A stretch of 62,000 nt of DNA from Owenia fusiformis. Lineage: Eukaryota > Annelida > Polychaeta > Sabellida > Oweniidae. The translations under genes were made by a program, and so were the position numbers. This document shows positions 46,095 to 56,366 of this stretch, piece after piece. The stretch spans positions 5,703,001 to 5,765,000 of the forward strand of contig CAIIXF020000012.1 in assembly GCA_903813345.2 (NCBI GenBank), written 5' to 3'. The notes below the pieces were generated by a model. It ran no database searches and had not been told where the DNA came from. It worked only from the letters and a program-made list of their open reading frames with translations. How positions within the stretch are numbered: position 1 is the stretch's first letter; each line of letters begins with the position of its first letter.

Positions 46095-47201
46095 ATGCAA
46101 TCGTTGGGAGAAAGTTGTTTAAAGGTCATAAGGTCTTTGACATGGCCCATAATTGATTATGAGCACTGGCCAACACAACGTGTTATAAAACAGGGAATGA
46201 GTGCACTTTGGGGCTCGCATATGGAGGAAGGCTTTACGGAGGAAGGTGCCGTGATAAATGTGGAGTTACACTTAATCTTGACATTTCCTGAATGCACAGG
46301 CATCACAGGTGCTAACGTGGAGCATTTCCTTGAGGCACTATACTGGCGGTCCGGTGTAGTGTGTGAGATAAGGACGCATCAATATGACGCCCTATCTCTC
46401 GATCGAATGTCACAATGCGATGTGTGTCAAAACCCGACTAGTGATGAGACACCGGATAGCTATTTCTTCCGTACGTATGGTGGAATGCCAGGACGCGGCA
46501 CGAGTTGTAAAGGACCGGAGCGATCATTTATGAACCGTCATGGCGATGACCCCCACAGGCTGTGCACTCGTAAAGGACCAATATGCCGTATAGACATTGT
46601 TATTAATGTCTTCAAATTTAAGGAGATCATTGCAAACACCGATCAAGAGCTAAGGAACCACTTCAATTTACCGTTCGAGGCATCCATCGAATCCCGATCG
46701 AAGTTGGTCTTTATGCAAGAGCCAGTACGCGATGCCAATTTGACGTTCATTCAGCCAGGAGACGTCTACTCTCTCGACCCTACAACCAGTGATAGGCAGC
46801 CCGTATTGTACGAGATTCATGCTATCTCACCATTTAGTCAGTCCTTATTGGCCACGCGAATAGACCTTTGTTTTAACTTTTGTGCGCTGCACCGATTAGT
46901 GCAGGAGCCAGCGCAACAGTGGGTGAAAGAGCTATGGCTACTCCGGTTGTTAGCCGACGACACTGGCCATGGAGACGATGGCGATTATGAGGAAATCAAT
47001 GAACAATGGGACGTTAAACCAAATGCGGTAAGGTTTCAATACCTTAAATCGCAGACCAGTAATATTTCACACACCGGGTTTATAGCCATACACAAGGACC
47101 CATGTCGCCATATGACATCCCACATTTACAACCAGGGAACATACGATATTTTATCTGGCGGATTGAAGGAGGTATTTGCCTTGCAATCCTTAGATATATA
47201 G
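46095..47201 (+). CDS. Orphan Polinton protein, 368 aa
   Basis: The first ATG is at 46095 and the frame is uninterrupted. I recognise no family. It is a soluble-looking protein rich in Cys and His in the middle (CDVCQNPTSDE, then CKGPERSFMNRHGDD and CTRKGPICRIDIVINVFKF), which suggests metal binding or disulphides. The C-terminal part has an acidic stretch (DDTGHGDDGDYEE). GC content and codon use match the 371-aa orphan, and the two occupy similar positions, but I cannot show homology between them. Its stop lies 36 bp before the tRNA-Cys gene and about 120 bp before the right terminal repeat. Confidence 0.75.
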   Translation: MQSLGESCLKVIRSLTWPIIDYEHWPTQRVIKQGMSALWGSHMEEGFTEEGAVINVELHLILTFPECTGITGANVEHFLEALYWRSGVVCEIRTHQYDALSLDRMSQCDVCQNPTSDETPDSYFFRTYGGMPGRGTSCKGPERSFMNRHGDDPHRLCTRKGPICRIDIVINVFKFKEIIANTDQELRNHFNLPFEASIESRSKLVFMQEPVRDANLTFIQPGDVYSLDPTTSDRQPVLYEIHAISPFSQSLLATRIDLCFNFCALHRLVQEPAQQWVKELWLLRLLADDTGHGDDGDYEEINEQWDVKPNAVRFQYLKSQTSNISHTGFIAIHKDPCRHMTSHIYNQGTYDILSGGLKEVFALQSLDI

Positions 47202-47237
47202 GTACATGTATTATATTTTATTTGACAATCTATGTGT

Positions 47238-47309
47238 GGAGATATAGCTCAGTGGTAGAGCAATCGACTGCAGATTGATAGGTCCCTGGTTCGAATCCGG
47301 GTGTCTCCT
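47238..47309 (+). tRNA. tRNA-Cys (anticodon GCA)
   Basis: The acceptor stem GGAGATA pairs with TGTCTCC. The D arm is GCTC-AGTGGTA-GAGC, the anticodon stem ATCGA/TTGAT encloses the loop CTGCAGA with anticodon GCA, and the T arm contains the perfect B box GGTTCGAATCC. The A box TAGCTCAGTGG is canonical. A TTTT stretch at 47313-47316 would stop RNA polymerase III. There is no intron and no CCA. The gene lies inside the Polinton, 36 bp after the 368-aa gene and 13 bp before the right terminal repeat. All stems are intact, so it is probably a functional tRNA gene rather than a SINE relic. Confidence 0.95.
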
Positions 47310-47321
47310 AAATTTTATCCT

Positions 47322-47693
47322 TATTAGTGGTGCAAATATTACCTATTGTGAGCTCGGTTGTTATATGAATACAGGGTCTTTACGTCCATAACCTATTTGC
47401 TTGTTTGTTTGTTTGCTTATTTATGATTAACCCGCCATCTTCAAAAACAATTTACAAAACACTTATCAGTCCAACTTATTACACTGATGATGTAACACAC
47501 TTATCACTTATCAGATTAACCACTTATCGGCATACATCCAACTTTTTTGAATTTTCAAATGGCCGCCATCTTGTAAAGGCCGCCCATCCACCAGATCAAC
47601 CACCTATTGGATGACGTCATACATCCGGCTTTTTTTGAATTTTCAAATGGCCGCCATCTTGTAACGGCCGCCCATCTACGTATATAGACTACT
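47322..47693 (-). repeat. Right terminal inverted repeat with two units
   Basis: It is the inverted match of the left terminal repeat, with two of the 88-bp phased units. The YY1-like complement GCCGCCATCTT lies at 47562-47572 and 47650-47660, and TGACGTCA at 47612-47619. The inner end lies 13 bp after the tRNA-Cys gene. Confidence 0.92.
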
Positions 47694-47699
47694 GATGTC
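47694..47699. repeat. Right target-site duplication GATGTC
   Basis: It is an exact copy of 24709-24714, directly outside the right end of the Polinton. Confidence 0.95.
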
Positions 47700-48504
47700 T
47701 GTTTATCAACTAGATTTAACCAATAAAGATATATTCGATGATATCGAAAAGTAAGGATATCAAAGATTGTTCATCTTCCAATGCTTTTATCATGTCATAT
47801 CACATTATTGTCAAATTGTAACATATCTAAATTTTCACACACGAAAGTACATAATATGGCAATCCTAAACAGTTTTGCGATTGATTTTTAAGTACATCAG
47901 TTGTAATAGCGTCACATTCATCCCACAAGCCATTCCATACATTTCTAATCCCTCATCTTATTATATAAAATATCCACTGTTCATGTGAGCCTTTTGTTCC
48001 TGGTGAATTGTTATTTGTATCCCATACGATAGGGAGAACACAACATATGTACTAGATACATGTAAATTATGCTCATGCATGCCTCTCTCGTTGCATTGGC
48101 TGGTATTTGTTCTTCCTGAATTAAAAAATTACTTGTCCGGAGGATATTGTCCATACCACTTTCCACTTCGTGTATATTAGGATACCAGTAACCAATAACA
48201 CGATTGCCATAGAGAAAGCTTTCTCTCCTTATTGGCTGAATTCTGCATTGTAGCTCCTTTTTACAAAAACAATATTGAGACAATTAAGAAAAATGTAGTA
48301 GTCCTGCAGGAACCTTCTTTTAATCAAATCCAAATTGTATGAGATTATCCACAAATTCCTCCTACACTGAATGAGTCATCTCAATTCAATTTTTTCCATT
48401 AAAGCACTGGCATTAAAAGAATATTGTCAATAACTGATCAATCGCTCATACAATCATACGAGTGAATTGATATATTTTACGATGATAATAATACGATAAT
48501 AACT
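47700..48504. other. Right flank of the Polinton, mostly non-coding
   Basis: A minus-strand frame at 48011-48283 (with YGNRVIGYWYPNIHEVESG) may be an exon relic of the host gene family described at 48880-49521, but no splice sites clearly support it. The rest is AT-rich. Confidence 0.35.
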
Positions 48505-50000
48505 GTATACTTTCCTATCCTGTTACTGTAGGACAAGTGAATTAATATATTTTACGATAATAATTTTTGTTTTTTCAATAGTATGTGATACCCAATGCTA
48601 ATGTTCATGTGTCTTATCAGTTATCTTAAACCAATAAGGATTTGATCAATAATATTTCTTTTCTTTATGATCAATACTATTTGAAATTGTCATCTTTAAT
48701 GTTTAAATGTTTAATTAGATGTGTTATTATCCATTATTTACAGTTTTTGATATAGGCGTTAGAAGCGGGACATAGTGAACTAAAACATGTGATACCCAAC
48801 TCTTATGTCACGTGTCTTATCAATAATACTGAAAAGCTTCATTGTCAGAGATTGTTCCCCAGTAGACATGGCCATTAATAGGTCATCTTAAATTGTAATT
48901 GTAAAATACGTGATGGTAGACCCAATCTATTATATAATTGTTCTTCTATATATATCATTTGTGACTCGGGAACAGTCATTTTGACATCGAGTTCATACTG
49001 ATCTACAGCCTCCTCTATAAATGTCAAACAACCTCCATTCATATGGGCAATTTGGCCAGGCGAGTCATTTTGGCAACCCAAACAGTTGACGACACACATT
49101 TCCAATACTCCAGTATGTACCAGGTACATGAATATTATACACACATATTCCTCAAGCGTCTTATGTATCTATATTATTCTTAGTTTCAACAAAGTATTGT
49201 ATTCAGGTTACATTAATAAAGGTATTGATATTCTTCTGAAAAAAAATATAGAAATAATAGGTTGTTAAACAAGATGTAAATGAAATGAATTACAAACGTT
49301 AACTTTTCTTTATTAATTCTTATTTTATTATTAATTTCTTTATTTACCTCCTTCAGATTAGTTTGTAGCACGCAATGGCTATAACTATAAAAACAATGAA
49401 TCACTTCGTGTTTTGGATACTTCTGCTTACAATCCATGATGTTTCTGGCCATACCAGACACTTTAACCAAATGGTTTTCATTGAGTGTACACCTCATCAT
49501 ATCGTTTTCTTTGTATGCCATAGTTAGTTATTGAATATCGTTATACGGGAATGATTTATTAATTTAAAAAAAATTAAAGTTTTCAAATTATTCTGATAAT
49601 TAAACCTCAAAACTTGAGATGAACCTGTGGCTATTAAACAAAATGTGTCATTAACAAATCAAGGTTAAATCAATTGACTGAACAGATACATGATAACTAG
49701 CTTCGACGTCTCTTTTTTTACAAGAACATTTTAAGCAATTTAGATACAACTGTATACTTTCCTATCCTGTTACTGTAGGACAAGTGAATTAATATATTTT
49801 ACCATAAAATTTTTTGTTTTTTCAATAGTATGTGATACCCAATGCTAATGTCCATGTGTCTTATCAGTTAACTTAAACCAATTATATTTCTTTTCTTTAT
49901 GATCAATTTGAAATTGTCATCTTTAATGTTTAAATGTTTAATTAGATGTGTTATTATACATTTCTAGTTTTTGATATAGGCGTTAGAAGCGGGACATAGT
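48505..50000. repeat. Local duplication: 48505-48778 and 49749-50000
   Basis: Both blocks share CAACTGTATACTTTCCTATC, AGTATGTGATACCCAATGCT, GTTTAAATGTTTAATTAGAT and TATAGGCGTTAGAAGCGGGA in the same order. The second copy runs directly into the N gap, so the duplication probably caused the assembly break. Confidence 0.85.
48880..49521 (-). pseudogene. Host gene fragment with CLGC/HM-GGC motif (uncharacterised family)
   Basis: A minus-strand segment starting at the ATG 49521 runs through KYPKHEVIHCFYSYSHCVLQ to a donor-like CTGAAGGAG|GTAAAT near 49347. A second open segment (about 49108-48880) contains CVVNCLGCQNDSPGQIAHMN then GGC, followed by an acidic helical region. The C-x2-C...H...GGC pattern looks like a recurring uncharacterised invertebrate family, an impression from memory only. 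I cannot tell if the gene is complete or where its other exons lie. The first exon is the apparent source of the satellite at 21660-23840. Confidence 0.4.
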
Positions 50001-50500
50001 NNNNNNNNNNNNNNNNNNNNNNNNNNNNNNNNNNNNNNNNNNNNNNNNNNNNNNNNNNNNNNNNNNNNNNNNNNNNNNNNNNNNNNNNNNNNNNNNNNNN
50101 NNNNNNNNNNNNNNNNNNNNNNNNNNNNNNNNNNNNNNNNNNNNNNNNNNNNNNNNNNNNNNNNNNNNNNNNNNNNNNNNNNNNNNNNNNNNNNNNNNNN
50201 NNNNNNNNNNNNNNNNNNNNNNNNNNNNNNNNNNNNNNNNNNNNNNNNNNNNNNNNNNNNNNNNNNNNNNNNNNNNNNNNNNNNNNNNNNNNNNNNNNNN
50301 NNNNNNNNNNNNNNNNNNNNNNNNNNNNNNNNNNNNNNNNNNNNNNNNNNNNNNNNNNNNNNNNNNNNNNNNNNNNNNNNNNNNNNNNNNNNNNNNNNNN
50401 NNNNNNNNNNNNNNNNNNNNNNNNNNNNNNNNNNNNNNNNNNNNNNNNNNNNNNNNNNNNNNNNNNNNNNNNNNNNNNNNNNNNNNNNNNNNNNNNNNNN
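50001..50500. other. Assembly gap (500 N)
   Basis: The run is exactly 500 undetermined bases, so it is likely a placeholder length rather than a measured size. Confidence 0.99.
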
Positions 50501-50806
50501 AGATTCAACAGATGAACGATATCTATTTGTTCAACCTAAAGGTAGTATCAGATCTAGAACTGGCAACCTTCCGAAAAATTGTTTCACTTTTGAAATATTT
50601 TGGGCTCATATCATTCCTTGTCATGTGTATTTTCTAAAAATTCCCTAAGTGCTCACTTTATTCGAGAAAAACTAACGATTTTTACAATAACGTGTTCATT
50701 ATAAATGTGATTACCACATATTTATTATTTGGGAGAATTTCAACATTATTCCCAATTTTTGCACTTTATTAACTTCACTTATTGATATTTTGGGAAAGAT
50801 TATATT

Positions 50807-53793
50807 CACTGGGGAGTATCGTGATGCAACAACACCGTGTTGTTGCATCAAGATGGCCAGACTTCCAGTGATAGATTTTCGTACGATATTTTGTTTCCCC
50901 AATTAAACCCATTTCTTGGACGAGTTGCTCAATAACCATACACATGCAGTTAGCGCACGATCTATATTTAAAGAAACTGTCATTAGTATACATGTACCAT
51001 CACCAAGAAGCAATAAGTTCACGGTTTTAGTTCCTCACTATTGATGCAACAACACCAAACCGAAGATGCAACAACACCCCTCTAGATTTGAGCAATGATG
51101 CAGCAACACCAATTAATAGTATAATTTCAGAAGACCATAAATCTCGAGAGGAACAGATTTTTAAATGCTACTATTGCAACACCGTTACCCATTACCCATA
51201 TTTGCGTTCTTCTCAAGGCATTCAAAATACACGTCCTGCGGGCGGAGATCCTTTATATGTATTTCCCAAAATTTATAGTTTTAAATATTATAATGTACTG
51301 GACGTTGTTCTATAACATAGTTCAATCGCCTTTAACATGGCAAGCTTTAGTAACCCAATCTATTTTCATAAACCACTGTTCCATAGCTTGATGACCCTGA
51401 CTCCAGTTAGTATCATTCAAAATGGTGGACAAACATCTTTCGTTCTCGGTAAACATGATGAGCTATTGGAAATTATCTGTCATCCATCTGTGGAACAGTG
51501 ATGAACTAGTAGATGTACGTTACCACTGTTTATCAAATTATAACTAAAACAGTTTAACTGTGACATTCGTGAGCTTATGTTGATGGGATGATTGCTTCAT
51601 CTATGATATAATATGATATGATTCTTTATCTCCTCCAATTTGGAGAGCCAACGTGTAAAAACGTCTAATTGACTTTATTAGAGAGGCCGTTTAGTTACAC
51701 GTTTAATGGAAATCTTGCACGACGCACGTGTACAATTATTGCTCTCTTTGGATTCCTTCTCTCCGACTGAGTAAAAAGGTAAACAAAAGTGATAAGATTA
51801 AGGGCCCAAAAAGGTAAATTGGTAGGGGTACAGTTATCCCAGATATCCCGGGCCCTCGGGAAATATCATATTGTCTCTCGGAATAAAACCAATATTGAAT
51901 CCCTCTCAGTATAAAATAACCTTTATATAATAGCATACTGCAATATCATTAAACCAACACTCTTCCTACACAACTCTTGAGAACGATGTACAACTCCTGG
52001 ATAGCGTAAACTCCTGAGCAGCGTATACAACTCTTCAACTTGATACATGACATCATACTTTGGGTGGGATAACAAAGGATATACAATATACAATTGAGGT
52101 CAACTGGCAAAACTGTATACCAATACTGTAATTCTTGAAAGTTCGGAGGTCGAGGTCAACAGTACTCTCAGGGTTTACTGTTGAGGTATACACTTTGGCC
52201 AGTTGACCGAATAGAGAGGTTGACAATTGTTTGTTAGTCCGAAGAATATCATAATTTGAAGGATATAAATTATACAATTGTAGACCTCTCTTAAGGTCAA
52301 CTGGCAAAATTGTATACCATACTGTAAACCTTGAAAGTACTGTTGATCAAGACCAGAGGTCGAGGACACTTTTGCCAGTTGACCGAAAAGAGAGGTTAAC
52401 AATTGTTCTGTTAGTCCAAATAATATAATAATTGGACGAATATATAATCGAATGTCACGTGAACATATTTGATAAGTAAAGGTATCTCCAAGCCGTCAAA
52501 TACTTGTAATTTTTTACACAACTTATTTTTTCAAAATTAAAAAAAAATTCAACATTAAAAAAACAATTTTTCAAAAATAGGGGTCAACAGTACCTAGTAG
52601 TGGTCAACAGTTTACAATTGTTGACCTCCCAAAAGGTCAACCGGCAAAATTGTATACCGAGACTGTATACGAAAAACTACTGTTGACAGAGACCGAAGGT
52701 CGAGGTTTACAGTCGAGGTATATGATTTTGACGGTTGATCGAATGGAGAGGTCTACAATTGTTTTGTTAGTCTGTGTAAACTAATAATACACATATAGAC
52801 GACAATCATTAATCGGCATGGCTTCATTTCACAACCTTTTCTCCGAACCACGTTAGCAATATTTTTTTAGAAAATCTGGAGACAGTGCAAGTAGCTTAAC
52901 TCTGTATTTGGCACATCACGGCGTACTCGTTAGTGAATTAATGTTAATTTTAAGTTTCTATTTGTATTTTTGCTATACTTGTCGCCTAGTAAAGTCATTT
53001 TCACTAACGTTTACAAAATGTCCGTCTTCCATGTTTTTTTGTGACGTCATGAAACTTTTTTTCAGAAGTAGCGGTCAACAGTACCTAGTAGTGGTCAACA
53101 GTACATAATTTTAACCGCTAATCAACCAATCAGAATTGAGCATTTCAATTGAGGTACTAATAACACAAAATGACTGATATCTGTTGTCTTTCCAAAATTA
53201 TATTAGTTATTTGTAAGCAATTTCCATACGATAAATCAAGGGCATTTAATTTAGAAAATGTATAATCTTTATTTTTCAGATACAATATCAATGAGATTGC
53301 CTCCCGGGGATTCTGTACTTTATTTAGTTTGCCTTGCATATCCTTTTAACTTTGATATAGACAAAGAAACCAAACAAAATACGTTTCGTTCATGGACCAC
53401 TGACTCACGCGTTTTATTCATGTCCCGACCTACACCTGTAAACAGAACATAAAACAGTTTCTCTTGTTGTTCAATGATACATTATATTGGCGTTTTTGCA
53501 TCAGCACATTGGTGTTGTTGCATCATCGATAAGAAACAGAGTGGTGTTGTTGCATCAATAGTGAGGAATTAAAACCACGAATTTATCGCTTCTTGATGAT
53601 GCTACATGTATACCAATGACAGTTTTTTAAAATATAGATCATGCGCTAACTGCATGTGTATGATTATTGAGCAACTCGTCCTAGAAATGGGTGTAAATTG
53701 GAAAAACAAAACATCGTACGAAAATCTATCACCGGAAGTCTGGCCATCTTGATGCAACAACACGGTGTTGTTGCATCACGATACCCCCCAGTG
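50807..53793. mobile_element. Foldback DNA element with palindromic tips and 5-bp target duplication
   Basis: ATATT (50802-50806) and ATATT (53794-53798) flank inverted arms of about 300 bp (50807-51115 and 53487-53793). The ends begin CACTGGGG(A/G)GTATCGTG, then a near-perfect palindrome made of GATGCAACAACAC and its complement. GGTGTTGTTGCATCA motifs recur four or five times in each arm. The 2,987-bp element has no transposase. Its interior (about 52050-53158) is itself a copy of another repeat with palindromic tails. A CAC start and a 5-bp duplication are features of Transib, but the rest of the end does not match the Transib consensus. Confidence 0.8.
52050..53158 (-). mobile_element. Deleted copy of a Crypton-like repeat with palindromic tail
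   Basis: On the minus strand the head GTACCTCAATTGAAATGCTC (53158 on) is followed by a CTGATTGGTTGATTAGCGGT block. A short open frame (53050-52973) starts like the one at 60828. Several tail units carry GACTAACAAAACAATTGTAG and GGTCAACTGGCAAAATTGTA (52050-52785). The same head and tail bracket 60719-61250. This copy is internally deleted and has multiplied its tail. Confidence 0.65.
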
Positions 53794-55712
53794 ATATTAA
53801 AGGAATATGCAGTATTGATTCGTCAATTGTACATTTTACTTGCAAATTTGTCACACCCTACCGATTACTGAATGCATACTATGAGGTAAAAGTTGTTCTG
53901 AACAACTGGCCCCTGATCTACTTGTATTGTAAAATGATGTTATAATCAATATTGTAATGTTACTCTCCTTATGGTCAGAAATATAAATAGGAAATTGTGT
54001 ATTTTTGATTATTATTCAAGTGGAATACGTCTGAGTGCGTATTACACATACACGTTTGCTAGGGATGCTGTTTAAATGTCTACAGTTACACACGTTAATT
54101 TGGTTCCTAGTCAACTCGGACCCTAGTTAACTCGGACCCTAGTCAACTCGGACCCTAGTTAACTCGGACCCTAGTTAACTCGGACCCTAGTTAACTCGGA
54201 CCCTAGTCAACTCGGACCCTAGTTAACTCGGACCCTAGTCAACTCGGACCCTAGTTAACTCAGACCCTAGTCAAATTGGACATATTTATCTTTTATTTAT
54301 TTTCAATGTTTGGTCATTATTTTAAAAAATAAAATAAAAGGAATTTAAATCAAATCGAATCTTAAGATAAACTATAATGTGACACCTATTTGAGACAATC
54401 ATAAAACTTTTGTGAAATCAAATAGGATTAAAATGTGCTAATCCAGTGGGGTCACCAATATTATACAGTATACATGTATGTGTATATTTCATATGAAATG
54501 AAACCAATGTCTATTTTGTCCAAAATCTGATAAAAGATACTGAACTTCAATGATGAATGTGGTTGACCTCTGAAGTAATTTTTCAAACCTGACTAAGAGG
54601 TATTTCCATGTTTAAATAAAACATGATTATCAAAGTGCAATTTCAAGTTTTGAACCAAACTATCCATAATGTTTTTTTTATAATAATGTTTTTGATTCTG
54701 GGATTTAAAATCAAATAAATGTTTCAAATTGCTCATGAAATGATAATCAAAACTGACATCCTTGAATCTTTTTAGTTTTTTAAACAACATCTCTATGATA
54801 GATGTATCGCAAAAAGCTCGCGCACGCATTGTTACACATTTTGTGGCGTAATCCAGAGGATTGCCTCGCTTTTAACATGGTAGAATGTGACGTTTTTGAG
54901 AAAAATGTACACAAATGAAAATCCTTTCGTCCTCCACATTTACCTCTCTATCTCAAAACATTTTAGACGAATAACTCTGATATCATATAGTATATTGTTA
55001 ATGGGCTAGGAGCATCATAAAACACGAATCAATTGATATTTTAGGTGAAATAAATATACGTGTTGCTGTGCTTGAAAATAGGCGAATGGCGTAAATTAGC
55101 CCTATTTTGATGAATTTTGAAAACCTTTCGTCCTCCACTTTTCCACATACAACAGAAAACGCATACTTTTGCGAACAAAATCAACTATTTATTAATAAAC
55201 TAGAGTTTAGGAGCAAAATAATCATGTATGATTTATTAAAAATTGATCTCGTATTTTTTGTTTAATGTACACCTGAAAAGTTGAAGGAACAAAAAAATGA
55301 GCAGAAAAGGTCGCTGTCAACAGATTCTATTTTTTAAACTCTATGACATCACAATATGGGACGCTTACTAAAATTCATTCTTTGAAATAAAACTTCTATC
55401 TACCTTTATCAAGACGAAAAATAAGTATAATAGTCATATATTGTTTGAGTTATGAGCGTTTAAAGACGAAAAATAATTCAAAATGTAACGTGTCAACAGG
55501 GAATATTTGCCAGATGTTTTGGTAAAAAACTCTTTTTTAAAAAGGAACGCGCAAGAATTGTGAACGGAGTGTAGTTGATCTAAAAACTTCATCGAAACAG
55601 CTTTAAAATGATATACAACTTTAATTAGAATATTATTTTAGAATCCGGGGAATCAAAGTTACATTCACGCGATACCCCTAAAAAACAAATGCGCCACCTT
55701 TTTGCGACACGT

Positions 55713-56180
55713 CATAGCATTGGCATGGAATTTTAAAACAAAACAATTATAGGATAATCCAAAACTGACATCCTTGGATCTTTATGATTTTTAATCAGCA
55801 CCTACAGTATATCAAAGCATTGGCATGGAAAAAAACAAAAACAATTATAGGATAATCCAAAACTGAGATCCTTGAATCTTTTTGATTTTTTAAACAACAC
55901 CTCTATAATAGCATTGGCATGGAAAAAACAAAACAATTATAGGATAATCCAATACTGACATCCTTGGATCTTTTTGATTTTTTAAACAACACCTCTATAA
56001 TAGCATTGGCATGGAAAAAACAAAACAATTATAGGATAATCCAATACTGACATCCTTGGATCTTTTTGATTTTTTAAACAACACCTCTATAATAGCATTG
56101 GCATGGAAAAAACAAAACAATTATAGGATAATCCAAGACTGACATCCTTGGATCTTTTTAATTTTTAAACAACACCTTTT
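55713..56180 (+). repeat. Five tandem copies of a 92-100-bp unit upstream of the transposase
   Basis: Units start with GCATTGGCATGGAA and contain ACAATTATAGGATAATCCAA, GACATCCTTGGATCTTT and AAACAACACCTCTATA. The last three copies are almost identical. A diverged relative lies at about 54750-54800 near the left end. The array ends about 190 bp upstream of the transposase ATG and may serve its promoter or bind the transposase. Confidence 0.8.
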
Positions 56181-56366
56181 ATAATCTTCTCTGAAGATTA
56201 TGGTATCCAGCTGAGGATATTTGATTTTGGGGTATATAAAGTCAGGAAATTTTTACTAAATTCAGATATAAATCTACTGCTTAAGCGCCAACATTACTAC
56301 ATTCCTACAAGAAGCTAAATTGAAAAGAGTAAATCATTCAGAATCTGCAACTATATATGTGATAAA

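Larger units (their letters stand above)
24715..47693. mobile_element. Complete Polinton/Maverick (polintovirus-like) element
   Basis: The element is 22,979 bp, within the 15-25 kb usual for the family. It starts AGTAGTCTATATACG and ends with the reverse complement. It is flanked by the 6-bp duplication GATGTC, the length made by Polinton integrases. It encodes the full family core: protein-primed polymerase B, chromodomain integrase, packaging ATPase, adenain-like protease, major and minor capsid proteins. All of these are open once GT-AG introns are removed. It also carries membrane proteins, orphan genes and a tRNA. The family is known to self-synthesise its DNA and is proposed to form virions. 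Full coding integrity and an exact duplication suggest recent insertion. Confidence 0.97.

Noticed and set aside
24715-47693. Free animal adenovirus-like genome or contamination in the assembly
   Set aside because: Exact host target duplications on both sides and spliceosomal introns show an integrated Polinton.
49954-50508. 184-codon open frame
   Set aside because: It is almost entirely a translation of the N gap.
50807-53793. Assignment to Transib or ProtoRAG
   Set aside because: Only the CAC start and 5-bp duplication fit. The heptamer differs from CACWATG and no transposase is present.
54104-54280. Regular 16-bp direct repeats resembling a CRISPR array
   Set aside because: The repeats are contiguous with no spacers and are mirrored in inverted orientation at 58838-58945, so they are transposon ends.
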